Of a DNA stretch of 53,922 nt, positions 17,509 to 25,758 are shown in pieces. This DNA comes from JANXQE01 sp035651635 (GTDB lineage: Bacteria > Verrucomicrobiota > Verrucomicrobiia > Limisphaerales > UBA8199): contig DASRFK010000143.1 in NCBI GenBank assembly GCA_035651635.1, positions 1 through 53,922 on the forward strand, in the 5' to 3' direction. The stretch's first letter is position 1, and every line of letters starts with the position of its first letter. The notes below the pieces were generated by a model, which saw only the letters and a program-made list of their open reading frames with translations, did not search any database and was not told the DNA's origin. The position numbers and the translations under genes were made by a program.

Positions 17509-19455
17509 TTGAATCAAACTCTCAGAGTAATCCTGGCCTGGACGTTCCTCGGGTGGATGGCGCTTGGAAGTGGTCCCTGTTGTGCCGCTACTGGAACAAT
17601 TTACCTCGTAGTCGGCTCGGACACGGCGATTTGGAATGCTGGCACGACCGTGGACGTCTATACCCGACATCCGCACTATAAACAGGATTCGTTCACGGAT
17701 TCCAACGCGCCCGTTTTCCAGGTAATGGACCCGGCCTGGCGTCAAAAGTATAAGGATTCGTTTGGCCGGCCGATCAAATTTACCTGGTGGATGATGGGTG
17801 GAAATATATACCGCGACGCGGACAACTTGAATGTACCCCTGGCCAACACCATGACCCTTCACCTGATGAAGGAGTACCACGGCGCGGCCATTGAGCAATT
17901 TGGCGACGAACTGTCGCTCCATTACCACACCTACCTTTGGAGCGACTATAATGGCACGGGCATTTATTATTGGAACCAGTCGCGAACGTTCGAGGAATGT
18001 CGTGCGGATTTCGATGTGACACTCGCGGAATACTTGCTGGAAGAAGGAGTGTTCCCCGTCTCGTTTCGCAGCGGTTGGCATTTCATGGATCGGGATTGGC
18101 AGGAGTACCTGAACCAACTCGTTCCGTACTGTTTTCACGACAATTATCCCGCCAAAGTGCCGTGGTATACGAACTCGGGGCCGATTTTTGGGGTAGAAGA
18201 TTGGTCGCACGCACCTTCGGAGTTCGTGGGATTCCAGCCCGGAACGAACGATTACCAGTCAGCTGGGGGCAGTGCCGGTTGGAATGTGCGTTCGGTGAAG
18301 ATCCAAGCCCTCACGCAGACGCTGGTCGATCAGATGTTTTCCCAGGCCGCTGGCGGCACGGACCAGATCGCCTGCTTTTGGGATCATTTGCCCGAGAATT
18401 TTGTGGCCAATATTGACCGGCTGGGCTCGTTTCTCGACGTGGCCTCTTCCAACCAGCCAACCGCCAGATTCCGATATTGTACGGCCGTGGAAGCCATGCA
18501 ACGCTGGCGTGGTCTCACCAATGACGTTTTACCGTCATTGAGCATCGGGCAGGTCCAACAAGGCCAATTTTTGACCTTATCCATCACCAGTAGCGTGCCC
18601 ATTTTCCAGGCTCGACCGTTTATATGTGTGCGGGATGTCTTCCAGCAATACCAGAACACAACGGCGAGCTGCGTGCCTATAGCAAGCAACGCCTGGACAG
18701 TGATGCTGCCAGTCCCCTCAAATGCGCTCGCCAAGGTCGGGGTGGCGGTGACCGATCGCGCTGGAAACCTGACGACGAAAATCCTGAAGTTCGTGCCGGA
18801 CGATTTGTACCTGGACAATCGGGACGATCAGTATGCTGAAGGGCAGGGGAGCTGGGGTTCGACAACCAACGCCGCCTGGGGCACGGACGCGCGCTGGGCT
18901 TTGCTTTCCTCGGCCGGTGCCGTGACGGCGAGTTGGGAGCTCCCGCTTTCATCCTCGGGGCGCTATTGGATCTCGGCGCAAGTGCCGAGCCTGACAAACG
19001 CGGCCACCAATGTGGTTTTCAAGATCGTAACCGAAAACACCAATCTTCTCTCCGTAACCTTTCCGGACGGAATCCCGACCAACCAATGGGCGTTTATCGG
19101 TTCGGTGCTGCTCGACCATACCCTCTCCAACCGGGTGCAGCTCGTCGTCGATGCCGCAAACCAGGCTGGGCGGTATGCGGTGGCCGATGTACTCCGAGTC
19201 GTTCCGGCGCCGGAGTCCGTCTTTTCATCGATGAATTCGCTGGATCCGCTGCAATTCTTCGCCACGCCGGAGGGCTATGTGATTCGCTTTGGAGTTGCCG
19301 CCGGTAGACAGTATGTGTTGCAGCGCAGTTCCAGCGCCACAGGTGCATGGAGCACGCTTCAGCTTGCCGTTCCAATGACCTCCGGTTTCCTCGAGTACAA
19401 AGAGGAAAGGGCGCTGCCCGCGCAGGCCTTTTACCGGATCGTATCGCCGCCTTAA
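17509..19455 (+). CDS. exported protein: deacetylase-like N-terminal domain plus golvesin-type C-terminal domain
   Basis: A TTG start at 17509 gives a complete signal peptide (LRVILAWTFLGWMALGS, cleavage near CAA-TGT). An ATG at 17557 would cut it in half. Of 648 residues, about 28-340 form a region with conserved-looking His and acidic residues (LSLHYHTYLWSDYN, FPVSFRSGWHFMDRDW) reminiscent of polysaccharide-deacetylase/glycosidase barrels, though I cannot place it in a named family. About 450-565 resembles the golvesin C-terminal domain (YAEGQGSWGSTTNAAWG, then GRYWISAQVPS, and YAVADVLRVVP). The end (FFATPEGYVIRFGVAAGRQY) looks like a Verrucomicrobia-style beta-sandwich tail. It probably acts on an extracellular polysaccharide. 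Confidence 0.6.
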   Translation: MNQTLRVILAWTFLGWMALGSGPCCAATGTIYLVVGSDTAIWNAGTTVDVYTRHPHYKQDSFTDSNAPVFQVMDPAWRQKYKDSFGRPIKFTWWMMGGNIYRDADNLNVPLANTMTLHLMKEYHGAAIEQFGDELSLHYHTYLWSDYNGTGIYYWNQSRTFEECRADFDVTLAEYLLEEGVFPVSFRSGWHFMDRDWQEYLNQLVPYCFHDNYPAKVPWYTNSGPIFGVEDWSHAPSEFVGFQPGTNDYQSAGGSAGWNVRSVKIQALTQTLVDQMFSQAAGGTDQIACFWDHLPENFVANIDRLGSFLDVASSNQPTARFRYCTAVEAMQRWRGLTNDVLPSLSIGQVQQGQFLTLSITSSVPIFQARPFICVRDVFQQYQNTTASCVPIASNAWTVMLPVPSNALAKVGVAVTDRAGNLTTKILKFVPDDLYLDNRDDQYAEGQGSWGSTTNAAWGTDARWALLSSAGAVTASWELPLSSSGRYWISAQVPSLTNAATNVVFKIVTENTNLLSVTFPDGIPTNQWAFIGSVLLDHTLSNRVQLVVDAANQAGRYAVADVLRVVPAPESVFSSMNSLDPLQFFATPEGYVIRFGVAAGRQYVLQRSSSATGAWSTLQLAVPMTSGFLEYKEERALPAQAFYRIVSPP

Positions 19456-19654
19456 CCGCCGGTCACCGGTCGTAAAATACTTCAGATTTCGAAGTAGGTA
19501 TAAATCATGCTGAACCAGAATCTGCGTAAGCATTGCGTCAGCATAGAATCGAAAAAGCCACCAGAACCAGATGGGCTGTTATACCTCCGACCCAGGCCAC
19601 GGTTATCTTGCCGCTGAGTTTCAAAGCAAATGCGCCGCGCCCGGTGGGCGTTCC

Positions 19655-19724
19655 GTAGCGGCGTCTCGGCAGCGCTGCCAATTTTCAAAACCATTCCAGC
19701 GGCGCTCTGCCGAGACGCCGCTAC
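19655..19724. repeat. 70-bp palindromic element
   Basis: GTAGCGGCGTCTCGGCAG at the left end is the reverse complement, with few mismatches, of CTGCCGAGACGCCGCTAC at the right end, separated by about 30 bases. It lies in the 390-base non-coding gap before the phosphorylase gene. The rest of the gap shows no gene. Hairpins of this kind recur in the window with different sequences. Confidence 0.7.
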
Positions 19725-19845
19725 CGCCACCGACCTGTGCAGCACACCACCTGAGCAAAATCTGTTTGCAGCCTCCCGCTGTGGCCACTACGGTGTTGCC
19801 CACGGGACGGCGGCCACAGAAGCGCCCTAACGGTATTTGCGCAGT

Positions 19846-22023
19846 ATGACCAAAAAAGCACTGACGAAAGAAGAACTGACTCAATTAATCCAACGCCTCC
19901 ACAAACTGGCCCACAACCTTTGGTGGACCTGGGACCAGGAGGCACAGGAGATTTTTCAGGAACTCTCCCCGCGCGGCTGGCAGAATCTCTATCATAATGC
20001 GGTTGCGATCCTGCACGAAGTCTCCGACCAGGAACTGCGCGCGCGACTGCAGGACCTGGATTTTGCGCATAGAGTCCGCACGGTCCTGGACTCCTTCGAC
20101 CGTTACATGAATGATGAGGCGACCTGGGCGCATCAGAACGCCCCTTCACTGAGAAAGAACCCGGTGGCGTATTTTTCCGCCGAATTCGGTTTCCACGAGA
20201 CGCTGCCGATTGCGGCCGGAGGCCTCGGCATGTTGGCGGGGGATCACACCAAATCTGCGAGCGATTTGGGGTTGGGCTTCGTCGGAGTCAGCCTGTTTTA
20301 TCGGGAAGGTTATTTTCAGCAGGCGATCGATTCCAACAACTGGCAAACCGAGTATTACACTTTGCTGAATCCGAAGAATCTGCCCTTGGAAGCGGCGCTG
20401 GATCAAACGGGCCAGCCGCTGGTGTGCAAAGTGGAGGTGGGCATGAACCAGGTTTGCTTTCAGGCCTGGCGCGTCAATGTCGGGCGCGGCATTGTTTACC
20501 TGCTCGACACCAATCGCCCCGAGAACGAGCAGCATTTTCGCGATTTGACCCTCCGGGTCTACGGCGGCGACAGCACCACGCGAATCATGCAGGAAATGTT
20601 GCTGGGCATCGGCGGCGTGCGTTTATTGCGGGCTTGCGGGGTCACTCCGGCCGTGTTCCACATGAACGAAGGACACGCCGCCTTCCTGACCCTGGAGTTG
20701 GTGCGGGAAAAGATGGCCGCGGGCAAACGCTTCGAGGAGGCGCTGACTCAAACTCGCGCGGAATGTCTGTTTACCACCCACACTCCGGTTGAAGCGGGTC
20801 ATGACCGATTCAGCCCGGACCTGATGGATTACGCGATGCAGCGGTATCGCTCGCAAATGCCCGTCGCATTTTCCGAGTTGATGAAGCTGGGGCGGGTGAA
20901 TCCCCAGAACCTGCAGGAACCCTTCTGCATGACGGTGCTGGCTTTGAAGCTTTCGCGCGCCGCCAATGGTGTCAGCGAGTTGCACGGAAGAGTCAGCCGG
21001 CACATGTGGCATAGCCTCTTTGCTGACAAACCCGTCGAGCAGGTGCCCATCGGCCATATTACCAACGGCATTCATTTGTTGGGCTGGATGAAAGGCACGG
21101 TCCGGCGTTTTTGGCGGCGCCGGCTCACCGGACATTCCATCAATTCCGTGCCCGATCAATTTCGGGTGCCGGTCTCGAGTTGGGAAACCGAGTTAACCTC
21201 ACCCGAGTTTTGGCAGCAAATGGGCGATCCAAATTTCATTTCCGATGAGGAGCTTTGGGCGCTGCGCTATCAACTCCGCCGCGAATTGATTGAGTTTGCC
21301 CGCCGCCGGCTTTTGATCCAGCGCCAGCGGATGACCCAGGGCGACTTTATCGCTTTCGACCAGTTGCTTAGTCCCGACGCCTTGACCATCGGTTTCGCGC
21401 GGCGATTTGCCACCTACAAACGTGCGCCCCTAATCTTCCAGCAGTTCGAGAATATTGTGAAGCTCACCCGGGATAAGGCGAGGCCGGTGCAATTTATTTT
21501 CGCCGGCAAGGCGCATCCGCGGGACGACGATGGCAAACGCTACATTCAACACATTATCCATTTGAGCAAATATAGCGATTTGCAGGGCAGCCTGGTGTTC
21601 CTCGAAAACTACGATATGCATGTCGCGCGCCAAATGGTGTCGGGTTGCGACGTCTGGCTGAACAATCCCCGGCGGCCTCTCGAGGCATCCGGGACCAGCG
21701 GCATGAAAGCCGGCTGCCATGGTTGTCTGAACCTGAGCATTCTCGACGGCTGGTGGCGCGAAGGTTACGACACGACCAATGGCTTCGCCATCGGCGAGGA
21801 CGCGCATGCCGACTCAGTCGAGGAACAGGACCGCACTGACAGCGCCAACTTGTTCCAGGTGCTCACCAAGGAAGTGGTGCCCCTGTTTTTCGATCGCGAC
21901 TCGGATGGCATCCCGCGACGCTGGATCCAGCGCATCCGCCGCGCCATGACCACCCTGGTCCAACAGTTTACCACCGACCGCATGGTCAAAGAGTATACCC
22001 AGAAGTATTATCTGACCAAATAG
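19846..22023 (+). CDS. glgP: alpha-glucan (glycogen/maltodextrin) phosphorylase
   Basis: The enzyme releases glucose-1-phosphate from alpha-1,4-glucans using phosphate and PLP. I chose ATG 19846 (MTKKALTKEEL); a TTG three codons upstream is possible. The 725-residue protein is the bacterial alpha-glucan phosphorylase type, with an N-terminal DUF3417-like helical domain (about 8-110, KLAHNLWWTWDQEAQ), then PVAYFSAEFGFHETLPIAAGG, FHMNEGHAAF, TTHTPVEAGHD and the PLP-lysine region EASGTSGMKAG (about Lys621). The C-terminus ends shortly after QQFTTDRMVKEY. It probably mobilises stored glycogen. No other glycogen genes are adjacent apart from the remote CBM48 mini-protein. Confidence 0.95.
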   Translation: MTKKALTKEELTQLIQRLHKLAHNLWWTWDQEAQEIFQELSPRGWQNLYHNAVAILHEVSDQELRARLQDLDFAHRVRTVLDSFDRYMNDEATWAHQNAPSLRKNPVAYFSAEFGFHETLPIAAGGLGMLAGDHTKSASDLGLGFVGVSLFYREGYFQQAIDSNNWQTEYYTLLNPKNLPLEAALDQTGQPLVCKVEVGMNQVCFQAWRVNVGRGIVYLLDTNRPENEQHFRDLTLRVYGGDSTTRIMQEMLLGIGGVRLLRACGVTPAVFHMNEGHAAFLTLELVREKMAAGKRFEEALTQTRAECLFTTHTPVEAGHDRFSPDLMDYAMQRYRSQMPVAFSELMKLGRVNPQNLQEPFCMTVLALKLSRAANGVSELHGRVSRHMWHSLFADKPVEQVPIGHITNGIHLLGWMKGTVRRFWRRRLTGHSINSVPDQFRVPVSSWETELTSPEFWQQMGDPNFISDEELWALRYQLRRELIEFARRRLLIQRQRMTQGDFIAFDQLLSPDALTIGFARRFATYKRAPLIFQQFENIVKLTRDKARPVQFIFAGKAHPRDDDGKRYIQHIIHLSKYSDLQGSLVFLENYDMHVARQMVSGCDVWLNNPRRPLEASGTSGMKAGCHGCLNLSILDGWWREGYDTTNGFAIGEDAHADSVEEQDRTDSANLFQVLTKEVVPLFFDRDSDGIPRRWIQRIRRAMTTLVQQFTTDRMVKEYTQKYYLTK

Positions 22024-22049
22024 CGCTGGAGGTAGTCAAAAGCCACCCA

Positions 22050-22272
22050 ATGGCGCCGGTCGCCGACGCCAAAGGCGTCGCTCATACCAGTCTAGGCCGG
22101 AGGCCTAGGGACCGTGCCCCCGTTTTTTCCTGCGGGCCAACGGTCCGCCTCATAACCGCAATCTCGTCCCACGCAGGCGCGCCATTGGCGCTTGTGGATT
22201 GAATTTGCGGCGCCGTTCTTCCTGGGGTTGGCGCCCCGGGTTTTATGAGCGGCGCCGTTGGCGCCCGCCGCG
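22050..22272. repeat. GC-rich multi-hairpin element
   Basis: The 309-base gap between glgP and rlmN is filled with perfect small palindromes: CGACGCC-AAA-GGCGTCG (22064-22080) and CTAGGCC-GGA-GGCCTAG (22092-22108). GGCGCC words occur at both ends. It looks like a dispersed structured repeat and may also serve as the transcription stop for glgP. No gene is visible. Confidence 0.6.
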
Positions 22273-22332
22273 TTTGAGTGCACGACTTAATTTTGCGCCC
22301 GTCTCCACGATGCGGTACTCTTTGCTCATTTG

Positions 22333-23433
22333 ATGGATATCAAGTCCCGAACGTTGGAAGAGTTGGAGGCGGAGTTTGCGGCCTGGGGCCAGCCGGCCTA
22401 CCGCGTGGGGCAACTGCTCCAGTGGCTGTATGTTCAACGGGTTACTCAATGGGAGGCGATGTCAAACTTGCCGAAGGCTTTGCTGGCCCGTTTGCGGGCG
22501 CAATACGAGCTCAAGAGTATCGAGTTAATTCGCAAACAAGGGTCGCACGACACCACGCAAAAATTTCTTTGGCGACTAAGCGATCATTCCTTGATCGAGA
22601 GCGTGCTCATTCCCGCCAATCCGACACTTTATGGAGAGGCTAGCGACCGGCGGACGCTTTGTGTGTCGACCCAGGTGGGTTGTGCGTACGGTTGCCGGTT
22701 TTGCGCCAGCGGCCTGGAAGGTTGGAAACGCAACCTCGAACCGGAGGAAATAATCGAGCAGATCCTCGCGGTGGAGCGTTGGCATCAACAGCAGGCAAAT
22801 CAAGAGGACACCACAATCGCAGGCGGCCAACGGCTTATTTCGAACCTGGTGATTATGGGCATGGGCGAGCCGCTGGCTAACTACGACAATCTGCTCAAGG
22901 CGCTGAAGATCCTGAACGCGCCCTGGGGAGGAGGCATCGGCGCGCGCAAGATTACCGTTTCGACCAGCGGGCTGGCGCCCCAGATCCGCAAGCTTGCCGA
23001 TGAGCCGCAACAGTTCCGGCTGGCAATCTCCCTTCACGGTGCCACGGACGAAACCCGGGGTAAAATCATGCCGATCAATCGCAAATACCCGCTGCGCGAG
23101 TTGACGGCCGCTTGCGAGTACTATCAACAGAAGCGCGGTCGGATGATCACGTTCGAGTATATCCTGATTGCCGGCGTCAACGATGGCCTGGACCAGGTCG
23201 AACCCCTCGCTGCTTTGGCCCGGCGTTTGAACGCCAAGGTCAACCTAATCCCTTATAATGCCGTCGAAGGATTGCCCTGGAAGCGCCCCGAACAAAACGT
23301 TCAGGAAACCTTCCTGGCAGCGCTCGAAGCCAAAGGCATCGCCGCAACTTTGCGCCGCGAAAAGGGACACGATATTGATGCGGCTTGCGGGCAGCTGCGT
23401 TTGAAAACGGAACGCGAACTGGCCGCCCGTTGA
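22333..23433 (+). CDS. rlmN: dual-specificity 23S rRNA/tRNA methyltransferase RlmN
   Basis: This radical SAM enzyme methylates C2 of A2503 in 23S rRNA and A37 in some tRNAs. From ATG 22333 it has 366 residues, the family norm. An N-terminal helical RNA-binding domain (LEELEAEFAAWGQPAYR, LLQWLYVQRV) precedes the radical SAM barrel with CAYGCRFC (Cys117, 121, 124) for the 4Fe-4S cluster. MGMGEPLANYDN and ISLHGATDETR follow. The methylated catalytic cysteine near the end, in DAACGQL (Cys352), is present. A TTG codon immediately upstream is in frame, but the ATG is preferred. The identification is secure. Confidence 0.96.
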   Translation: MDIKSRTLEELEAEFAAWGQPAYRVGQLLQWLYVQRVTQWEAMSNLPKALLARLRAQYELKSIELIRKQGSHDTTQKFLWRLSDHSLIESVLIPANPTLYGEASDRRTLCVSTQVGCAYGCRFCASGLEGWKRNLEPEEIIEQILAVERWHQQQANQEDTTIAGGQRLISNLVIMGMGEPLANYDNLLKALKILNAPWGGGIGARKITVSTSGLAPQIRKLADEPQQFRLAISLHGATDETRGKIMPINRKYPLRELTAACEYYQQKRGRMITFEYILIAGVNDGLDQVEPLAALARRLNAKVNLIPYNAVEGLPWKRPEQNVQETFLAALEAKGIAATLRREKGHDIDAACGQLRLKTERELAAR

Positions 23434-23556
23434 AACGCCGTCGCGGTCTTGTGCCCACCCGCTCGGGCTCAATAGTGCCGAGTACGGTTGCAGCCGGCGG
23501 CGAAACGTGCTTTACTCTTTTAAGCATCAACAACCATTACCAAACCACTTGCTCTT

Positions 23557-24462
23557 ATGATGATCCCGCGTCGCGAGTTTTTGAAACGCTCAGCCGCCGG
23601 CGTAGGCGGCCTGGTCGCAGGCTTGGCCGTCTCGAGAGGCGCGGAGCCCAAGCAGAGCTTCTACGATCCATATGAACCGGTTACTCTCGGAAAGAGCGGG
23701 CTGAAGGTCAGCCGTTTTTGTCTCGGCACCGGTGTGCACGGCGGCAACCGTCAATCAAATGCCACCCGGATGGGAAAGGAGAAATTCACGGCGTTGATTC
23801 AAGGGGCGCATGAGCGCGGGATCGCGCTCTTTGACCTGGCGGATCTTTACGGCACGCATCCTTTCCTGGTGCCGGCTCTACAGGGTATTCCCCGGGATCG
23901 CTATGGCATCGTCAGCAAGATCTGGTTCCGGCCTGGCGGAATTCCGGACACGGACCGACCGGACGCCGACGTCGTGGTGGAAAGGTTCCTGAAGGAAATT
24001 GGCACGGATTACCTTGATTTGGTGCTCTTGCACTGCGTGGAATCGGGGACCTGGCCAACCGAGTTACGCAAGCAAATGGATATTCTCGCCAAGCTGAAGG
24101 AGAAGGGAGTTATCCGAGCCCATGGCGTTTCCTGTCATTCCATTGAAGCTCTGGACGCGGCTGCAAATGAGCCTTGGGTAGATTCGGTCCACACCCGGAT
24201 CAATCCCTACGGGATGAGTATGGACGGCCCTGTAGACAAGGTCGTGCCGGTGCTGCAAAAGTTGCACGCCGCCGGCAAAGGCGTGGTCGGCATGAAGATA
24301 ATTGGCGAGGGCAGACTCCGTAACGACGATGAAAAGCGCAATGCCTCCGCCAAGTTCGTCCTGGGCCTCGGCTGCGTTGATGTGATGAATATCGGGTTCG
24401 AAAAAGTGGAAGAAATCGATGATTTCGCGGGCCGCGTGCGTAAGGTGCCGCGCACGGCGTAA
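23557..24462 (+). CDS. Tat-exported aldo/keto reductase
   Basis: The 301-residue protein starts with a twin-arginine signal (PRREFLKRSAAG, cleavage near SRG-AEP). An aldo/keto reductase barrel follows: LGKSGLKVSRFCLGTG, then the catalytic tetrad Asp93 (LFDLADLYG), Tyr98, Lys121 (VSKIW) and His159 (LLHCVES). It should reduce a carbonyl with NADPH. Export of an NADPH enzyme is odd, but Tat-tagged aldo/keto reductases with this layout are common in PVC bacteria. The C-terminus carries a short GLGCVDVMNIGF segment like the cofactor loop. It lies 123 bases after rlmN and is probably transcribed separately. Confidence 0.88.
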   Translation: MMIPRREFLKRSAAGVGGLVAGLAVSRGAEPKQSFYDPYEPVTLGKSGLKVSRFCLGTGVHGGNRQSNATRMGKEKFTALIQGAHERGIALFDLADLYGTHPFLVPALQGIPRDRYGIVSKIWFRPGGIPDTDRPDADVVVERFLKEIGTDYLDLVLLHCVESGTWPTELRKQMDILAKLKEKGVIRAHGVSCHSIEALDAAANEPWVDSVHTRINPYGMSMDGPVDKVVPVLQKLHAAGKGVVGMKIIGEGRLRNDDEKRNASAKFVLGLGCVDVMNIGFEKVEEIDDFAGRVRKVPRTA

Positions 24463-24489
24463 AGTTTGTTTATCAGGTTACAGGTTATC

Positions 24490-24616
24490 AGCCGCTCGGC
24501 GCGCGGGCATTCTGCCCGCAGAAACGTGCGAACCGAACCTGTCGTAAGCGAAGGCTCGGCGTCAGGTGGTGGCCGGACATTCCTGCCGGCAGGATGCCCG
24601 CGCGCCGGCTAAGCGG
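24490..24616. repeat. 127-bp palindromic element at the stop codon of the MBL-fold gene
   Basis: The left half GGCGCGCGGGCATTCTGCC is mirrored by GGCAGGATGCCCGCGCGCC on the right, with about 65 bases between. The right end overlaps the stop codon of the convergent gene at 24609. It shares CCCGCGCGCCGGC with the start of the window. It may end transcription of both flanking genes, since they converge on it. Confidence 0.65.
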
Positions 24617-25574
24617 GGCACACGAAGGTCTCACCGATCTGACGCAAAGCGAGGCGTTCTGGTTCGTGAGCTAGTGCATTTTGGAGGCGCTCGATGGGCT
24701 CATTGCTCGGTTCTTCGCTGAGCCGGAAGGTTTGGTGGTGCACCGGAAGGATGTACTTGGCTCCCGCGGCGTTTGCCATCTCCAGCGCCTGTTCCGGCGT
24801 GCAGTGGTTTCGAATCCAGGGTCGATATGCCCCAATCGGCATAATCCCGACCTCGAACGGTCCCCGCGATTTAACCTCTCCGAGAGAAGCCGTCAGTGCG
24901 GTATCGCCGCCGAACAGAACGGCTTTACCCTCGCGCCTTAGCAAGTAGCCGTTATAGCCGCGAGGCTTTTCACTCGGCCAACGCTCGCCCCAATGCTTGA
25001 CCTCGATCGCCTCGATGTGCAGATCGCCTTGCGCGCCGTGGAACACGGCCCGCTCACCCCAGCCCAGTTCGTTGACACGTCTCAACCCAGTGCCGGCGAG
25101 AACATCGCGTGTGTCTTTTGCCGTTACCGCGAACGTATCCGCCCCAAAATGACCGAGGGTAGGCAAATCCATGTGATCCATATGCGCGTGCGAGAGCAAC
25201 ACCACGTCGATTGGCGGCAGCTCACGCGCACGTAATGCCGGCGCAACAAAACGTTTTGGACCGATTGTGCCGAACCCGAGCGACACTCCAATGTGATTGC
25301 CCAAGGCGGGATCGGTCAGGATGCGAACACCATAGAAATTCAGCAGAACAGTAGTGTGCCCCAGCCACGCGAGGGTGATTTTGTGGTCGGACCACAAATC
25401 GGGTTGCGGTTTAAAAGGAGCCGGCTCGATGGGCCGCCGAACATCGCCGGCCAATCGTCGAGCCCAGCGGGCCGCCCGTTGTTTCGAACACGATAGCCAC
25501 CAACCCGCGCCACCCACGGCCGTGGCCGCGCCGGCACTCAAATACGCCAAGAATCTCCTGCGACTACGCTGCAT
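24609..25574 (-). CDS. exported metallo-beta-lactamase-fold hydrolase (NAPE-PLD-like)
   Basis: The 321-residue protein starts with an Arg-rich, Tat-like signal region (SRRRFLAYLSAGAATAV). The hydrolase fold follows: LAWLGHTTVLLNF, ILTDPAL, the metal-binding HAHMDH (about 129-134), GGDTALT and a late His pair in PVHHQTF. This pattern matches the NAPE-PLD-like/UlaG-type branch of the superfamily, which cleaves phosphoesters or lactones. The real substrate is unknown. The stop codon lies inside the palindromic element that ends at 24616. Confidence 0.85.
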   Translation of the reverse strand: MQRSRRRFLAYLSAGAATAVGGAGWWLSCSKQRAARWARRLAGDVRRPIEPAPFKPQPDLWSDHKITLAWLGHTTVLLNFYGVRILTDPALGNHIGVSLGFGTIGPKRFVAPALRARELPPIDVVLLSHAHMDHMDLPTLGHFGADTFAVTAKDTRDVLAGTGLRRVNELGWGERAVFHGAQGDLHIEAIEVKHWGERWPSEKPRGYNGYLLRREGKAVLFGGDTALTASLGEVKSRGPFEVGIMPIGAYRPWIRNHCTPEQALEMANAAGAKYILPVHHQTFRLSEEPSNEPIERLQNALAHEPERLALRQIGETFVCPA

Positions 25575-25630
25575 GGTCCTAAAGTGCAGCCTCCACAGTT
25601 GATGTCAAGGTAAGGGGGCGGCGAATTCGG

Positions 25631-25686
25631 TTACAGGTTACAGGTTGCAGGTTACAGGTTACAGGTTACAGGTTGCAGGTTGCAGT
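25631..25686. repeat. 7-bp tandem repeat (TTACAGG/TTGCAGG)
   Basis: About eight tandem copies of a heptamer, TTACAGG with some TTGCAGG variants, run through the gap between the MBL gene and the PVC haem gene. A related pair, CAGGTTACAGG, occurs near 24475. It is a slippage-prone microsatellite between two divergent genes, so it could affect promoter spacing. Confidence 0.8.
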
Positions 25687-25758
25687 TTCACCCGCCGTTG
25701 CAAAGCTACGCGGGTTGAATCTTTGGCCGACCCAGCGCGTCCATAATTGCCTGGAATC

